64,000 nucleotides of DNA from Aquilaria yunnanensis (taxonomy: Eukaryota; Streptophyta; Magnoliopsida; Malvales; Thymelaeaceae): positions 8,618,001-8,682,000 of the forward strand of contig CM077596.1 in the NCBI GenBank assembly GCA_039654915.1. The letters are read 5' to 3'. Positions within the stretch are counted from its first letter, which is position 1. The number at the start of each line of letters is the position of its first letter. Below the pieces are notes generated by a model, which was given only the letters and a program-made list of their open reading frames with translations, was not told the origin of the DNA and made no database searches. The position numbers were made by a program, and so were the translations under genes. This document shows positions 9,337 through 21,482 of this stretch, in pieces.

Positions 9337-10435
9337 TGTGATAGCCAAAGGCTATCGCCTCCTCGGTAGTAACTCCGCGCCAGAATATTGGCCGAGGAGT
9401 CTGACGTCACCCAAGAGAGGATCTTTTCACTGACCTCGGAAGGTGCGAAGTCAAACACTATGAGCTCGAGACTTCGGTAGCTCGTCAGGAATTCCGAGGA
9501 CAACACCGTCTCCATCGAGGGGCTAAACTGACCGTCTTCGGGTAAGAGAGCCATCTCCCTGAAGCAAGGGAGAATCTCCCCGAAGGAAGAGGCCCCAAAG
9601 AGGTCTTCCCCGAACAAGAAACACCTGAACAAGGGAATCCCCGAACTATGAGTGTGAGTCCCGAAGAAGGTGTTCATCAAGGGCGCTCCCAGAATTATGG
9701 GATAGATCCCGAAGGAGGTGCTCGCACCGAAGGACGGATAGAATCCGAAGAGGGTGTCCGCACCGAAGGGCGACCTCGCCCAGGGGACCTCGGGAGTACG
9801 GTATGAGCATTTAAGGAGCCTCTGACATGTCGCCCACAAGCCCTACACGTCACATCTGAACGGCGAAATGACGCGCCGCAGCCGCCCCAGTCCTGACACA
9901 ACCCGTCCGGGTCCAGGGCTAAAAGAGGCTGCAAACGGCTGCCTGTCCCCTAGGTCCAAAGAGACAGATCAAATCCGACCGAACACGTGTAATGATCTGA
10001 ACGGACCAGCTACTCCTATAAATACCAGGAAATGGGACTGGGCAAAGGACGTGCATTTTCCTCCCTCTGAGAAAACACAGAACAGGCAAGACACTTGATC
10101 CCTTAGTGTTCTTCCTCCACTCTCACTCAGAAAACTGACTTGGGCGTCGGAGGGTCCTCCCCGGAAAAGCAAACCGGGGACCTCCTAACCTCTTCTTTGA
10201 GCTTTTCAGGCACACTCAGCTGGGAAACCTGAGCTCCAGGCACTCGCCTCCTCAGGAAGTCTCTCCACCTGTCAACATGACAGCAAACGAAGATGCCTTG
10301 GGGCATCACTCATAACCTCTTCTTTGAGCTTTTCAGGCACACTGAGCTGGGAAACCTGAGCTCCAGGCACTCGCCTCCTCAGGAAGTCTCTCCACCTGTC
10401 AACATGACAGCAAACGAAGATGCCTTGGGGCATCA
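9337..10435 (+). repeat. 3' LTR of gypsy element 1 (1099 bp)
   Basis: Begins TGTGATAGCC after the polypurine tract and ends GGGGCATCA. The boundary is fixed by the match of its end with the 5' LTR end at 197. It has a TATA box at 10017 and a conserved block ctgacttgggcgtcgga near 10135 that recurs in element 2 at 56523 and, in altered form, at 31711. It ends in two 127-bp tandem copies (10186-10312 and 10313-10435). The second copy of the 5' LTR is inside the window only for its last 197 bases, so LTR divergence cannot be used to date the insertion. Confidence 0.9.
10017..10025 (+). promoter_or_regulatory. TATA box of the 3' LTR of element 1
   Basis: TATAAATAC follows a GC-rich stretch and precedes the gacttgggcgtcgg block. 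Element 2 has the equivalent ttataaatac at 56421, supporting it as the conserved LTR promoter. Confidence 0.7.
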
Positions 10436-10808
10436 ACTATATATATAGATATATAGCATGTGTTTCATGTGAAAGAACCATTTTGGATGAAATTAGAAAA
10501 GTTCTAAAATCCCACTAGCACGCCTCTTTGTTTTTCTTGGAGGGTACAAGCTAGCACTACAAGCACAAGATGAACGCTCTTGCCAGAACCTAAGGAGGCA
10601 TGGTGATCTAATTAGTTCATGTGAATACCTTGGAGAGGTTTAGCACGTCAACTATTCAAGTTTTGTAATTCGACTGAACAATTCGATAAAAGATCTCAAC
10701 CTGCTAGCTACAAAAAATTTCAAACACAATGTTTACCTTATTCCACATAGATCCTGTAGGTGTTTCAGTTAATTTAGCTAAACTATTTTCTAATCATAAA
10801 ACCCTACA
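10436..10808 (+). repeat. Right-hand part of 5' LTR of copia 1
   Basis: Matches 17158-17525 along its whole length by eye, for example tatatagatatatagcatgtg against tatatggatatataatatgtg, gaagttctaaaatccc, and tttcaaacacaatgttt. Ends in ACA before the primer site. Its left edge is the insertion point of gypsy element 1. Confidence 0.85.
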
Positions 10809-10809
10809 G

Positions 10810-10822
10810 TGGTATTAGAGCC
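10810..10822 (+). promoter_or_regulatory. Primer binding site of copia 1 (initiator Met tRNA)
   Basis: TGGTATTAGAGCC differs at one base from TGGTATCAGAGCC, the standard copia site complementary to plant initiator Met tRNA. It fixes the 5' LTR end two bases upstream. Confidence 0.8.
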
Positions 10823-12326
10823 ACTTGTGAATCTTTAATTCAAGATTTTGTGGCAAATCACATGATCTGCTATATGTTTTGCTGTTTTCAATCATGTTTA
10901 ATTAGATTAATAAATGATATGTAAACTGGAACCCTTAAAATATGAGATATATGAAGATACGGTAGAAAAAGGTTAATGATATTAACCCGAGATGATGTAT
11001 ATGAGATATCTATCACAACAAAGATTGTAGCAAACATTGTTATAATCCTTGCAGATGTTGGATATGTGCTGCTTGGACACCTCAGGTAGGTTACCTTTGG
11101 TTGCTTATGTAGCACGATCATCTCAGGATGTCGGGTAGAGTACCCACTAATGCTCAGTAAACTTTTTGGTTGAGTAACATATTGCTCAAGTTAGCTTGCT
11201 CCTCAGGTGGTTTGTTGCTCGAACATAGGTGATCTCGGGTAATGTAGTTAGAATATGATTTTGGCTATGAGGTTTACGTCTACTCAGACATGGGTAGACC
11301 GCCATCTAGGTCTATGAGCACCATATTATTAAAATAATAAAGAAAATCATCTTAATTGGCATGCATTATCATGTTGAATGATATTTGACATGATATGCTA
11401 CTTGTTGTGTGGAGCATGGTGCATGGTTATAGCCCTAGTTGGTTATACTTGTAAAAATGACCTATGTGTCTTGCTTCTCTATTTTTCTCGTTGTACCTTC
11501 TTTTATCACCTTATTCCCCTCGAATGTAATTCAAAGTATTTACCATTGATGTAATTGCATACCTTAGGTACGTTAAAGGTAGTGACTATAAGGAGGCAAC
11601 CTAGCAAGAAGAAGAAGGAGCTTGTGAAGCTTTTTATTTTTCTTAGGTTTTGATGATATTCTCATTAGCTTGATAATATTGCATAATTTGGTCTATAACT
11701 CTGCCACATTTAATTAATGTTTTCATGATAAGCATGATAGATATTTGTATGAGATGTTTGTATAAGACAATAGAAGATAAAATTAGTGAGATCAAAAGAA
11801 AATTCCTCAAACAAAATATTAAGTTGAAGTGTAATGCCTTCCAAGTATTAACACTCATTAAGATCTCGATCAACATTGGGTAGGTTTGCCAAAACAAAGT
11901 GCCTATGTTCATCTTGGTAAGGTGAGATGGGATAAGAGTAATATCCAAATTGCTAACTTTAGGTCTGACTAAACTAAGTCATCTTAATAGGATTGGGGAC
12001 TTATAGGCACAAAGTTCGGGTTAAGTTCATGAGATGGGCTTGAACAAGTGTTGTTCACCCAACTATTCAAGAGTTGAATGACATGCAACTAGCAAGGAAC
12101 TCCCTACCTAACTAGCTATGACATGAGAGACAAGCCAAGGTTGACTAAAGTTGTGGTGAAATATGGTTCTTCACCCACTAGAATACCCTAGTGCCAAGGT
12201 ATTCTGAAATAATTTCCACAGTTATTATTTTGAGTAAAATAGTGGAAGTATCATTTAATAAAAGCTCTTTTTAAATGAATTACAACACATGACTCTTACA
12301 TTGCATGTTTACTATTGTAGATTACC

Positions 12327-13110
12327 ATGGCACAAAATACATCAATACTTTCATTATGATCAATCATTGAGAAGGAAAAACTAAACAGGACCAACTTTCT
12401 CAAATGGTACTGATACCTTAGGATAGTCCTCAAGCAAAAGAAGAACTTTGATGTCCTAAAGCAGCCCATTTCGAATGAGCCTGCTGCCAATACTCCAAGA
12501 GTTAAAAAGGATGCTTATAAGAAGCAATCAAATTATGCTTTGGATGTTGCTTATCTCAGGCTAACCATTATAGAATCTAAGCTTCAAAAGTAACATGAGA
12601 AAATGGGGCATTCGATATAATCGAACACCTTAAAATGATTGTTAAAGAGCAAGCTTGGCATAAGAGGCTTAAGATCTCCAAGGTATTATTTTAGTGAAAA
12701 ATGTTTAAGGGAAGTCCCATGGGTACTCATGTGCTCAAGATGATTAGGTACATTAAGAAACTTGAGAGTTTGGGATTTGCTCTTCAGAAGAAGTTGGCTA
12801 TTGATGTAGTCTCGTAATCATTGTTGAAAAGCTACAGTCAATTCGTCATGAACTACAACATGAACAATCGTAATAAGTCCCTCCATGAATAGCTCAAGAT
12901 GTTGAGAACAGTTAAGGAGAACTTGAAGAATGCTAGCCTATTATGATGGTTCATAAGGGCAAGAGGAAGGAAAAGGCCAACAAAGGAAGGACAAAGCTAA
13001 TGAAAAGTCCAATGCAAATTCTTCTTCATTGAAAGCATCTAGTGATGTGAAAAAAGAAGGGGAATGCTTCCATTGTAAGAACTTGACCATTGGAAGTAGA
13101 ACTACAATCT
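12327..13110 (+). pseudogene. gag remnant of copia 1
   Basis: After the ATG at 12327 the plus strand can be followed as copia Gag in broken frames: a start with MAQN, then NRTNFLKW (the usual LxGxNFxxW region), and a stretch near 12870-12960 resembling SLHEQLKMLRTVKENL. A possible zinc-knuckle relic (ECFHCKN) lies near 13060. Several stops and shifts interrupt it, so no protein is expected. Confidence 0.6.
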
Positions 13111-13298
13111 CTATCTCAAAGAAGTCAAGAAGGAGAAGGGAAGTAAAGCTTCTACTTTAGGTATTTCTGTTATAGAGGTAAATTTTTATAAAAAAAACAA
13201 CTTGGATATTGGATATTGGATGTGGATCTCACATTTGCGAAAATGTGCACGATCTAAATAGGAGTATAAAGTTAGCCTAAAGTAAAGCGGACCTACGT

Positions 13299-14300
13299 AT
13301 GGAGAATGAACCAAGAGTTGTTGCATTAGCCGTTAAGACTTATTATCTGGCTTTACCTAGAGGATTAGCTTTAGGATTAGACAATTGTTATTATGTGCCT
13401 ATTACTAGTATAAAATTGATTTCTATTTCTTATTTGGACAAGAAAGGTTTTTCATTTATAATAAAGGACAAATGTTGTTCTATTTATTTGAATGAAATCT
13501 TTTATGGTAGTGCACAACTTAGCAATGGTTTGTATGTTCTAAAACTCAATAATTTGATCTATAATGTGAATACTAAGAAGGTCAGACTAAATGATTCAAA
13601 CTAAACCCATCTTTGCCATTGTTGCTTGGGCTACATAAATGAGACTCGGTTCTCCAAGGTCCACAAAGATGGACTCTTGGACACTTTTGATTTTGAATTA
13701 CATAAGACTTATAAGTCATGTTTATTGGGCAAGATGACCCAAACCCCTTTAACTGGACATAGTGAAAAGGCTAATGAATTATTAGGACTTATACATAATG
13801 ATGTCTGTGGGCTTATGTCTACATAGGCTAGAGGAGGCTCCAAAACTTCATTACTTTTATTGATGAATTAAGTAGATATGGATATGTATATCTCATGAAA
13901 CACAATTCAGAATCCTTTAAAAAGTTCAATGAATTTAGGAATGAAGTACAAAAATCTGCTTGAAAAGAGTATCAAAGTGCTCTGATCAAGTTGGGGTAGA
14001 GAATACTTAGATCGAGAATTCCTTGACTATCTTGAGAGTGTGTGGTATAGTATCACAACCCACTCCACCTGGCACACTTTCATCAAATGATGCCTCTAAA
14101 AGGAGAAATGGAACCCTATTGGACATGGTTCAATCTATAATGAGCCAAACTAACCTTCTGAGCTCCTTTCAAGGACATGTTCTAGAGATGGTTGCTTTTA
14201 CACTAAACCGAGTTCCATCTAAATTTGTTCAAAGGGCATTATAAGAGATATGGAATGGAAGGCATCCCAGTCTATCTTTTATGAAGATTTAGGGCTACGA
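13299..14300 (+). pseudogene. Pre-integrase and integrase remnant of copia 1
   Basis: Three open pieces (13299-13604, 13626-13826, 14023-14244) follow the copia pattern. They show a GAG-pre-integrase stretch ending at LCHCCLGYINETR, then CLLGKMTQTPLTGHSEKANELL, and a late integrase part with SSNDASKRRNGTLLDMVQSIM. Stops separate them, and the catalytic core between 13830 and 14020 is frameshifted. The segment is a dead copy. Confidence 0.7.
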
Positions 14301-14599
14301 GGCTTATTTGTGAAGTCAATCATCAGACAAACTCAGGCCTGAATCTGATAAATGTCTTTTTGTTGAGTATTCCAAAGAAACAAAAGGCTACATTTCTATA
14401 GTCCTTTCAAGTAAAAAGTATTTATTGCTTGGACTAGTGTCTTTCTAGAGAAAGAGTTTCTCTCTAAAGAAACTAGTGGGAGAAAAGTGGGCCTAAAAAA
14501 ATTTTGAGAACAACAAGGGGATAGTGAACCCGAGGTACAACTTGAGCAGGCACCATAAGATGTTATGGCTGAGGGGCTTGTTCCTGTAGCACATAGCCT

Positions 14600-15900
14600 C
14601 TGTAAGTCTAGTAGGATTCGGTGTAAGCTCAAGAGATATGGATTTCTTATGACTCATATTCGTAATGTGATGCACATGGATAAAGATGAGCCCACAACCT
14701 ACCAACAAGCTATGTTAGAACTAGATTTTGAGAAGTAGCAAAAGGCCATGAAATCAAAGATGGAATCAATATATGAAAACCAAGTATGGATTTTGGTTAA
14801 TCCATCTAAAGGGGTAAAGCCCATAAAGTGTAAATGGGTCTTTGAGAAGAAGACCAATGTGGATGGTAATGTGATTACCTTTAAAGGATGATTAGTTGCA
14901 AAAAATTTCAAGCAAGTTCATGGTATTTACTATGACAAGACTTTTTCACTAGTTGTCAAGCTATAGCTATACAACATGATCATGAGATATGGAAAACGAA
15001 TGTCAAAACCACATTCCTTAATGGAAAATTACTTGAGAATTTTTAAATGACAAAGCCCGAGGGTTTTGTCATTCCAAAGAACACCAGAAAGGCATGCAAG
15101 TTGTAAAGGTCCATTTGTAAACTAAAGCAAGCTTCTTAAAGTTGAAATTTCCATTTTGATGAAGTAACCAAAGAGTTTGGTTTCATTAGAAATAAAGATG
15201 AATCTCGTGTTTACAAGTAAGTTAGTGGGAGTGCTATTGTCATCTTGGTATTATATGAAGATGAGATACTGCTCATTGGGAATAACATTCTTGAGCTAGA
15301 GTCTATAAGACTTGGTTAGGGAAATATTTCTCTATGAAGAATGTAGATGAAACAACTTATGTGTTAAGTATTAGGATCTATAGATATAGATCAAGAAAAT
15401 TGCTCGGCCTAAGTAAAAGTACATACATAGACAAGGTGCTAAAGAGGTTTAGCATGTAAGAATCCAAGAAAGGATTCTTTCTCATGTCACATGGCCTAAC
15501 TCTCTCAAAATCTTACTGTGCTAGCACAGTCAATGGGAGAAAATGGATGAGTAAGATACCATACGCCTCGGCAATTTGATCTATCATGTATGCCATGATA
15601 TGTACTTGTCCTAATCTCTTGCATGCCTTGAGCATGACAACTAGGTACCAATCTAACCCTATTGAGAGCCACAAGGCAGCTTTTTAGAACATCATTAAGT
15701 ACTTGAAAAGGACTAAGGATGCATTCTTAGCCTATATAGGTGTGCATGAGCTAGTTGTAAGGGGTTACATAAAGATGATTTCAGGTTCCAATCTGGTTAT
15801 GTGTTTTACCTTGGTGGTGGTGTTATGAGCTAGAAGAGTTCAAATTAAGAGACAATAGTTGGCTTTACGATAAAAGCCAAGTAAATTGCCACCCGTAGCT
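14600..15900 (+). pseudogene. Reverse transcriptase and RNase H remnant of copia 1
   Basis: Copia RT signatures are readable in broken frames: PIKCKWVFEKKTNVDG near 14820-14860, and at about 15250 LYEDE where functional copies have YVDD, so the catalytic motif is lost. An RNase H relic follows to about 15900. The segment is followed by the 3' LTR. Confidence 0.65.
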
Positions 15901-16134
15901 GCAAAGGAGTCAGTTTCGAACAATAATGAAACAAAGATCTCACCAACAATTCAAACACATACTTCGACACTATCATCTCATTAAGGAGATCATCAAAAAA
16001 GGCGATATGATATGCAGGATGTCAACCCAGAACAATGATCCACTGACAAAACTCCTTATGCAGCAAAACACAAACATCACTCTAGATCCATTAGTATTAG
16101 ATACATGGATGATTGGCTTTAGTGTAAGTTGGAG

Positions 16135-17525
16135 TCTCTTAGTTTTATGTCCAGAAGCCAATCATGAGATGATTGTATGTTACGTACTTAGTCATGATAT
16201 TTTATTAAGGAATTATTCCAATAATTGTGTTTGTTCCTTTGTTTCTGCATAACATGATCAAACATAGTTATAGCCTTAGAATAATAACATTTTTAAATGT
16301 CCCTAGTCGAGCATTATTGTGGAGTGAGTTACAATGATACATAAAGACTAGTATATGTGGAGACTAATATGAAATATGCAATCTATAAATAGGTACAAGT
16401 TGGAAAACTTGTGTACTAAACCAAACCTCCCTGAGAACGCTACATGGATTGTTATATGAGTGTTATAAGCAGTTCTCATGGTGATTATAGTATATGTAAT
16501 CCTTTGACCTAAATGTTATCTACATATAAGGCATATACTTTGATACTACTCTTTTTTACTCATAACAGAGTGAATATAAAGGTGGTAATTAGGTATGTCA
16601 CATATCAGGATGGGATTTCTCCCTTCCATATAATGGGAGTAATATCTCTAGACCCCTTGATTGAGTGAGACTGAGGAAATGTAAGACCATTCTTGGATGA
16701 GTTGATATGAGATATCGATGTCATCAATTTTAGTTAGTCTTCTCAGGAATCAAGAAGCTAAAGATTATGGTATACGAGAATGACACGTTTTATGTCTCGT
16801 GCTTGATTTTGATATCTTGGACAAAGGGATAAATGTATATATGGATAATGATCAAGGAGGTTTAGTCGAGTCATAAACTATCTTGTCACTTAGGTAGTAA
16901 TGACCTGTTGCTAAATAATCCTCATTATTGGTGATCATAAATGTGATTTATGATCATTTCCAATGTAGTAAAAGCTTATAGGGTGAAACACTTATAGCCA
17001 ATTAGATTATTTGAGTGCATTAGCCAAATTGTTTGGTTATGGTTTCATGGTAATTTTGAATTAATTATTAGCCCAAAAGTTAAGCCTATAATTGTACCCA
17101 AAATTAGACCTAATTAAGTTAGAGTTATGAAACCCACTTGACTTGGGATTCATGAATCACTATATATATGGATATATAATATGTGTTTTAGGAGTGAGCA
17201 CCATTCTGGATGAAGCTAGAGAAGTTCTAAAATCCCTACCGTACTGCCTTCTTTTTTCCCTTGGAAGATGGAAGCTAACACTGCGAGCACAAGAACGCTT
17301 CTACCAGAACCTAAAAGAGGCATGGTGATCCAATTGGTTCATGTTGATAACTTAAAGAGCTTGAACACATCAACTATATAGATTTTGTAATTCAACTCAA
17401 TAGTTGGGTAAAAGATCTTAACATGCTAGGTGCAAAAAATTTCAAACACCCGGTTTCCCTCGTTTCACATAGATTCAAGAGGTGTTTCGGTTAATTTTTC
17501 TAAACTAGTTTTTTATCTCAAAACC
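16135..17525 (+). repeat. 3' LTR of copia 1 (about 1.39 kb, start approximate)
   Basis: The end is set by homology with 10808. The start is inferred from the purine-rich gtaagttggag at 16124-16134 followed by tctcttagttttatg, where a TGTTAG-like LTR start may have mutated. The part before 17158 has no 5' partner in the window. A related LTR lies inverted at 43670-44250. Confidence 0.65.
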
Positions 17526-18206
17526 AATAGAAACTTCACCAGGATCTTCAACAGCCACATTTTGAAAAAGGAAAATAAGCATTATATGAGAACAATGTGT
17601 AGAGAAGCTCTGGAAAAAGGAGGAAAATGAGGAGGATGGCCAGGAAGCCCAAATGACAAAGGCACTGCAAATTTTTTTCAACAAAATAAGCGTTGCCTGA
17701 ACCGCCAAAGCTAGCGAACATGCCTAAATCCCCATTAAAGCCAATTACGAACAAATGACCTGACGGAGGTAGCAAAACACTAGCCTGAAATGGCAAAATC
17801 TAAAAACCAAACACAAAAAACACACAAAAAAAATCTATATTTCTACAAAATCCTTTCGAACAATGAAAGAAAAAAGGATGGAGATCAACCACCTTAAATG
17901 AGTAGGCAGTCATCAAGAACAAATGATGGTGGCCAGTGTTGATTTGATAAGTGAATGTTTAGCTACCAAAAGTCAAAAAGTTCAACTTGCTCAAAAAGTT
18001 GCAAAAGGTGTGGTATCTCTGAAAATGAAACCTTTAAGAGGGCCCCTACCAAAAAGGTGCTAAGATCAACAATCTAAGGTGAATTGTTGCTAAGGACTCC
18101 AAAGGTTTCCTCAAGAAAGCCCATCTAGAAGAGTGAGTGGAAAAAAACACCTTCAGCAAAAGGCCTAAAACCCTACTTATTCCAAATTGGGCCTTAGGGG
18201 GGGACA
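17526..18206 (+). other. Non-coding 3' interior of an older gypsy element (gypsy 3)
   Basis: No gene is recognisable; short open frames are not supported. The segment ends in the purine run ttaggggggga at 18194-18204 directly before an LTR-like start TGTGATAATAC at 18207, so it is read as the 3' untranslated interior of an LTR element. Copia 1 appears to be inserted to its left. Confidence 0.4.
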
Positions 18207-18577
18207 TGTGATAATACATCTAAAACAAGGATACTGAAGTCTCTAGAAAGCCTCCTCGGATATGCTCGAGGAGGGCACCTCCCAACAACCCCGTATCCTT
18301 GGATACCATGAAGGGCATCACCACCTAGCCCAAACATTAACTCTTTACGGCCAAGTTCCATTGGGCAAGCCTCATGACTCTTCAGGACTCACCTACTTGG
18401 ATAACTCCTAAATAGGGTCATAGCTCGTCCAAGCTCCGTACTGGTAAAAGGAGAAAAGACTACCTATGTCCCACTTGTGCCAATGTGTCAGCACGTATAC
18501 CATGATAGGTTACATGTGCCCAACTCAACCGATGCTCATGTTCTCCCTAGAAGGCACCATATAATAGGGATCCACAC
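18207..18577 (+). repeat. First part of 3' LTR of gypsy 3, split by a 13-kb insertion
   Basis: Starts TGTGATAATACATC after a polypurine tract and reaches a TATA-like accatataataggg at 18558. It then stops at the insertion of the LARD-like element. The remainder appears at 31653, where cttgaacgtcagtgatcacccc corresponds to the conserved gacttgggcgtcgg block that follows the TATA box in LTRs of elements 1 and 2. Confidence 0.55.
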
Positions 18578-20671
18578 TGTTACACACAGCCTATTTGTAG
18601 ACGTAAATGGCAAAGAATGTAGCTGAGCCAATTAAGTTACTAAAGATCAATTTGTGACTTAAAAGACTAATGAGTAAAACTTGACGTTGAGTTGAAGGAA
18701 AATAAAAGACGTGGATTGAGATGTGAACTTTAGTGCCTTAATTGCAAAGGATTTAAGACTTGAAGTCTAAGATTGACAAGTTCTTCCCTTAGCCTCGATC
18801 AGGGAGAAATTTGGACAAAAATTGAAAAACAAGGGCTAATTGGACTTAATTGGAAAGAGCATTGACCAAAAGTGGGATTAGAGCCCCATTAATGCATGTT
18901 TATGGGTAAGCAGCATTGATCCTCTGTAAGCAATAATCTAACAAAATTAACACCACAGAGGGGAGATTTCATGAGTAAGAAGGATTGAGATGTTGACTTC
19001 TAGAAAATTAGTGTCAATTTTTTAATTTCCTGGGAAGCAAGAGATGATCACTGTCTTTTTTATCCAAATTGGTTTGTTGATGATTTCTTGGCCTCGTGGG
19101 AACTATAGCAAGCCATGGAATTTGTTGGCTGATTGAGTAAAGATAATAGCTCAAGCTACACATACAAGGAGGATTAGCTTCTTGGTCACGGCAATGTAGG
19201 GTGGTTGCAACAAGGATTGATTTCTGGGTAATCTGAGGAGAATTACCAAGTAAAGGGCTCTAGCCTTTTTCAAAATTTAAGAATGCATGAACTATAATGT
19301 TTTGCATATTGTGGAAGGCTAGAGAACTATTGTGACCGTGAATAAATTAGAATGATCATAGTTCCAGAAGGGTAAGACTTGGAGGTAAAAGTTCTTAATG
19401 AACTGAAGTTGTTGGCTTCTCTATAAGAATTAACAATCAAGCCCAAGATGGCTTTCTGTAGCAATCCATGGACCAGTAATGGTTACTGTTTGCAGGCATA
19501 GGGGGTGTGTCCATACCAAGTGGGCAAGAATAAGGCCTTTAATAAAATAAGATCCCAAGAGTTCATTGATTTGTTTGTAATGTGCTTGCTATGGTAGCTA
19601 ATGAAGGCTAAGAAAAATAGAGCCAACTAGCAATGGGATTGCTTCTGGACCCTTAAAGGGTTACTGATTGTCTATAGGTCTTGTTGCATAGCATGTGCAT
19701 CATATGCATCATGTAGTTTTATTTGTTTTGATTTTGTTTTGTATATTATTGTTGTTTTTTGCGTTTGTTTTCTGTTCTTTGGTTGTAGGCTGCAAGTACA
19801 TTGCCAAGGAGTTAATTTGGTTGTCAAGACTAATTAATGACCATGATTGTCTCTTACTGAGTTTCCATGGGAAACTCACCCTGACTGTTATTTTTGTAGG
19901 TTTCTGCTAGGTGCCTGGGATGTGGCTAGGAAATGTGGCTAAGGGCAATGACCTCTCCATGGATAAAAGGCTAGTAAAAAGTTTTTAGATGAAGATTTAT
20001 TGAACTTGGATCCTATTTAATACGCCTTTTACCTAGTTGATTAGAGTGTAATTCCTTTTTTACTATATGAACTGGTTCTGAAGTCTGATTTGCAAATGTA
20101 TACAAGCTTGAGCAAGAAATATTTATTACATGGGGCTTCAGGAATATACTCTCATGGTTTGTTATGTTTTGGGTTGATGAAATTAAGCTTCCAAGGATTT
20201 TAGAAATTGGTTTTTATTAGTTTTTGCATAATGCTGATGAACTTTTGAATGGCTAACTAATGGTTTGAATTTTAGATATAAGAACTAGTTTGCTATGAAA
20301 CTTGCTACATAAGTCCTATTTGGGTAATGAAATGTGTTTGAGCAAGCAAACTTGAAATCTACGTCAAATAAAAGATTTTGGTCAACCAGTTGGTTTTTCT
20401 GTAAAAGTGATTTGTTTTTTTATGTTGAACTGATTTTCTGATTTAATTAAACTAGAGGTTTTTGATTCATATTTCTATGAACTAAAGTCAAGCTTATATA
20501 GTGAAACTTGTAAGGAACTCCTCTTTATCCATGTCTACAAGTTTACTCCCTTGGCCGTCCTCACACACAAGCGCTAAGTTAATGCTGCACTAGTGTTTGC
20601 TAAAGTATTATGTGCTAAACTTAGTGCTTATGAAGTGTGTGTGTTTTAGCATTAAAGGTTTGTGCATAACA
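18578..20671 (+). repeat. 5' LTR of the LARD-like element
   Basis: Aligns by eye to 29579-31652 over its whole length, including ttgtgacttaaaa, gaatgtagctgagc, ttgttgcatagcatgtgca and the terminal gtgttttagcattaaagg. It is about the same length as its partner, with small indels. No ORF of note: the 71-codon frame at 19695 is a low-complexity stretch rich in Leu and Phe. Confidence 0.8.
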
Positions 20672-20674
20672 GAG

Positions 20675-20687
20675 TGGTATCAGAGCA
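20675..20687 (+). promoter_or_regulatory. Primer binding site of the LARD-like element
   Basis: gtggtatcagagc three bases after the LTR end matches the initiator-Met tRNA complement used by copia-type elements, which suggests that the mobilising partner is a Ty1/copia element. Confidence 0.65.
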
Positions 20688-21482
20688 CGTTATCTAAGAC
20701 TTATCTAAGATTTTATATAATTTAGAAGAATGCCCAACCATTTGCCATAGCTAAAGATAGCCTAAGTGTAGCAGTAGGATTATTGTGTGTCTCACTAATT
20801 AAGACTATGATTTGTTGATGTATGTTGCAGGATAGTAAAGATTCTGTTGTAATGAGAATATTTGTGATCTCAAGATCATGAACAAAAGTACAGGGGAATA
20901 GGATTTGGTATAATGAAACTGTTACATAAGGTTCCTATATAAAATAAGAAAGTAGATTTGTTATTTATTATTTACATACCAATCATATAATTGACTTTCC
21001 TTGTATAATGGTTCTCTTGTCATATATAAAGGCAATGAAGGTCTTGTGTTATCATCAAGCCCTCTGTTTCTTCCTTTGATATTGCTTAACATGGTATCAA
21101 AGCCTAAACCCTAGCCTAACTCTGCCGCAACCAGCACCAGAAAACCATATCCACATTTATGTTTCCACTGCCCTAACCAATACCCTTATCGCTACCTAAC
21201 CAAACTGAAAACTAAGAACACAGCCACACCTAGGAGTCACTGGCAACCAAAACAGTACCGACGATGTTGCCAGAAAACCTCCCATGTGCTGCTATCCAGC
21301 GACCTCCGACGACGGCATTCTGATGGGTGTGCTCGCCTTTCTGTCTTAAACAAGTTTCTAGTCTTGATTCATGTCAATTATGACCAAAATTTGAGTTTCT
21401 TCGCCATCCGATTTGTCTCTCATATATTGTAGTGCATCATCAGCAAGGTTTGTGGTCTATTTGTTCGTCTCATCAAGGAGAA

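Larger units (their letters stand above)
1..10435 (+). mobile_element. Ty3/gypsy LTR retrotransposon, Tat-type (element 1), left end cut by window
   Basis: Order on the plus strand: end of the 5' LTR (1-197), primer binding site (198), gag-protease-RT-RNase H-second RNase H-integrase in one frame to 5664, a 55-bp triplicate repeat, an antisense spliced gene (6069-8531), a divergent promoter-like stretch, a 79-bp triplicate repeat, a polypurine tract, and the 3' LTR (9337-10435). A gypsy-type RNase H followed by a second archaeal-type RNase H, plus an extra ORF after integrase, is what is known for the Tat clade. The element is inserted in the 5' LTR of a Ty1/copia element: the base after 10435 continues a sequence found in that element's 3' LTR at 17158. 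The likely right-hand target duplication is actat (10436-10440); the left copy is outside the window. It cannot move by itself now, because gag-pol has six stop codons. Confidence 0.93.
10436..17525 (+). mobile_element. Decayed Ty1/copia retrotransposon (copia 1)
   Basis: A partial 5' LTR (10436-10808) is followed by a primer site TGGTATTAGAGCC at 10810, one mismatch from the initiator-Met tRNA complement typical of copia. Coding remnants of gag, integrase, reverse transcriptase and RNase H follow in several frames, then a 3' LTR to 17525. The 5' LTR starts abruptly because gypsy element 1 is inserted in it; its left part lies outside the window. The element has many stops and frameshifts and is clearly old. 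Confidence 0.85.
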
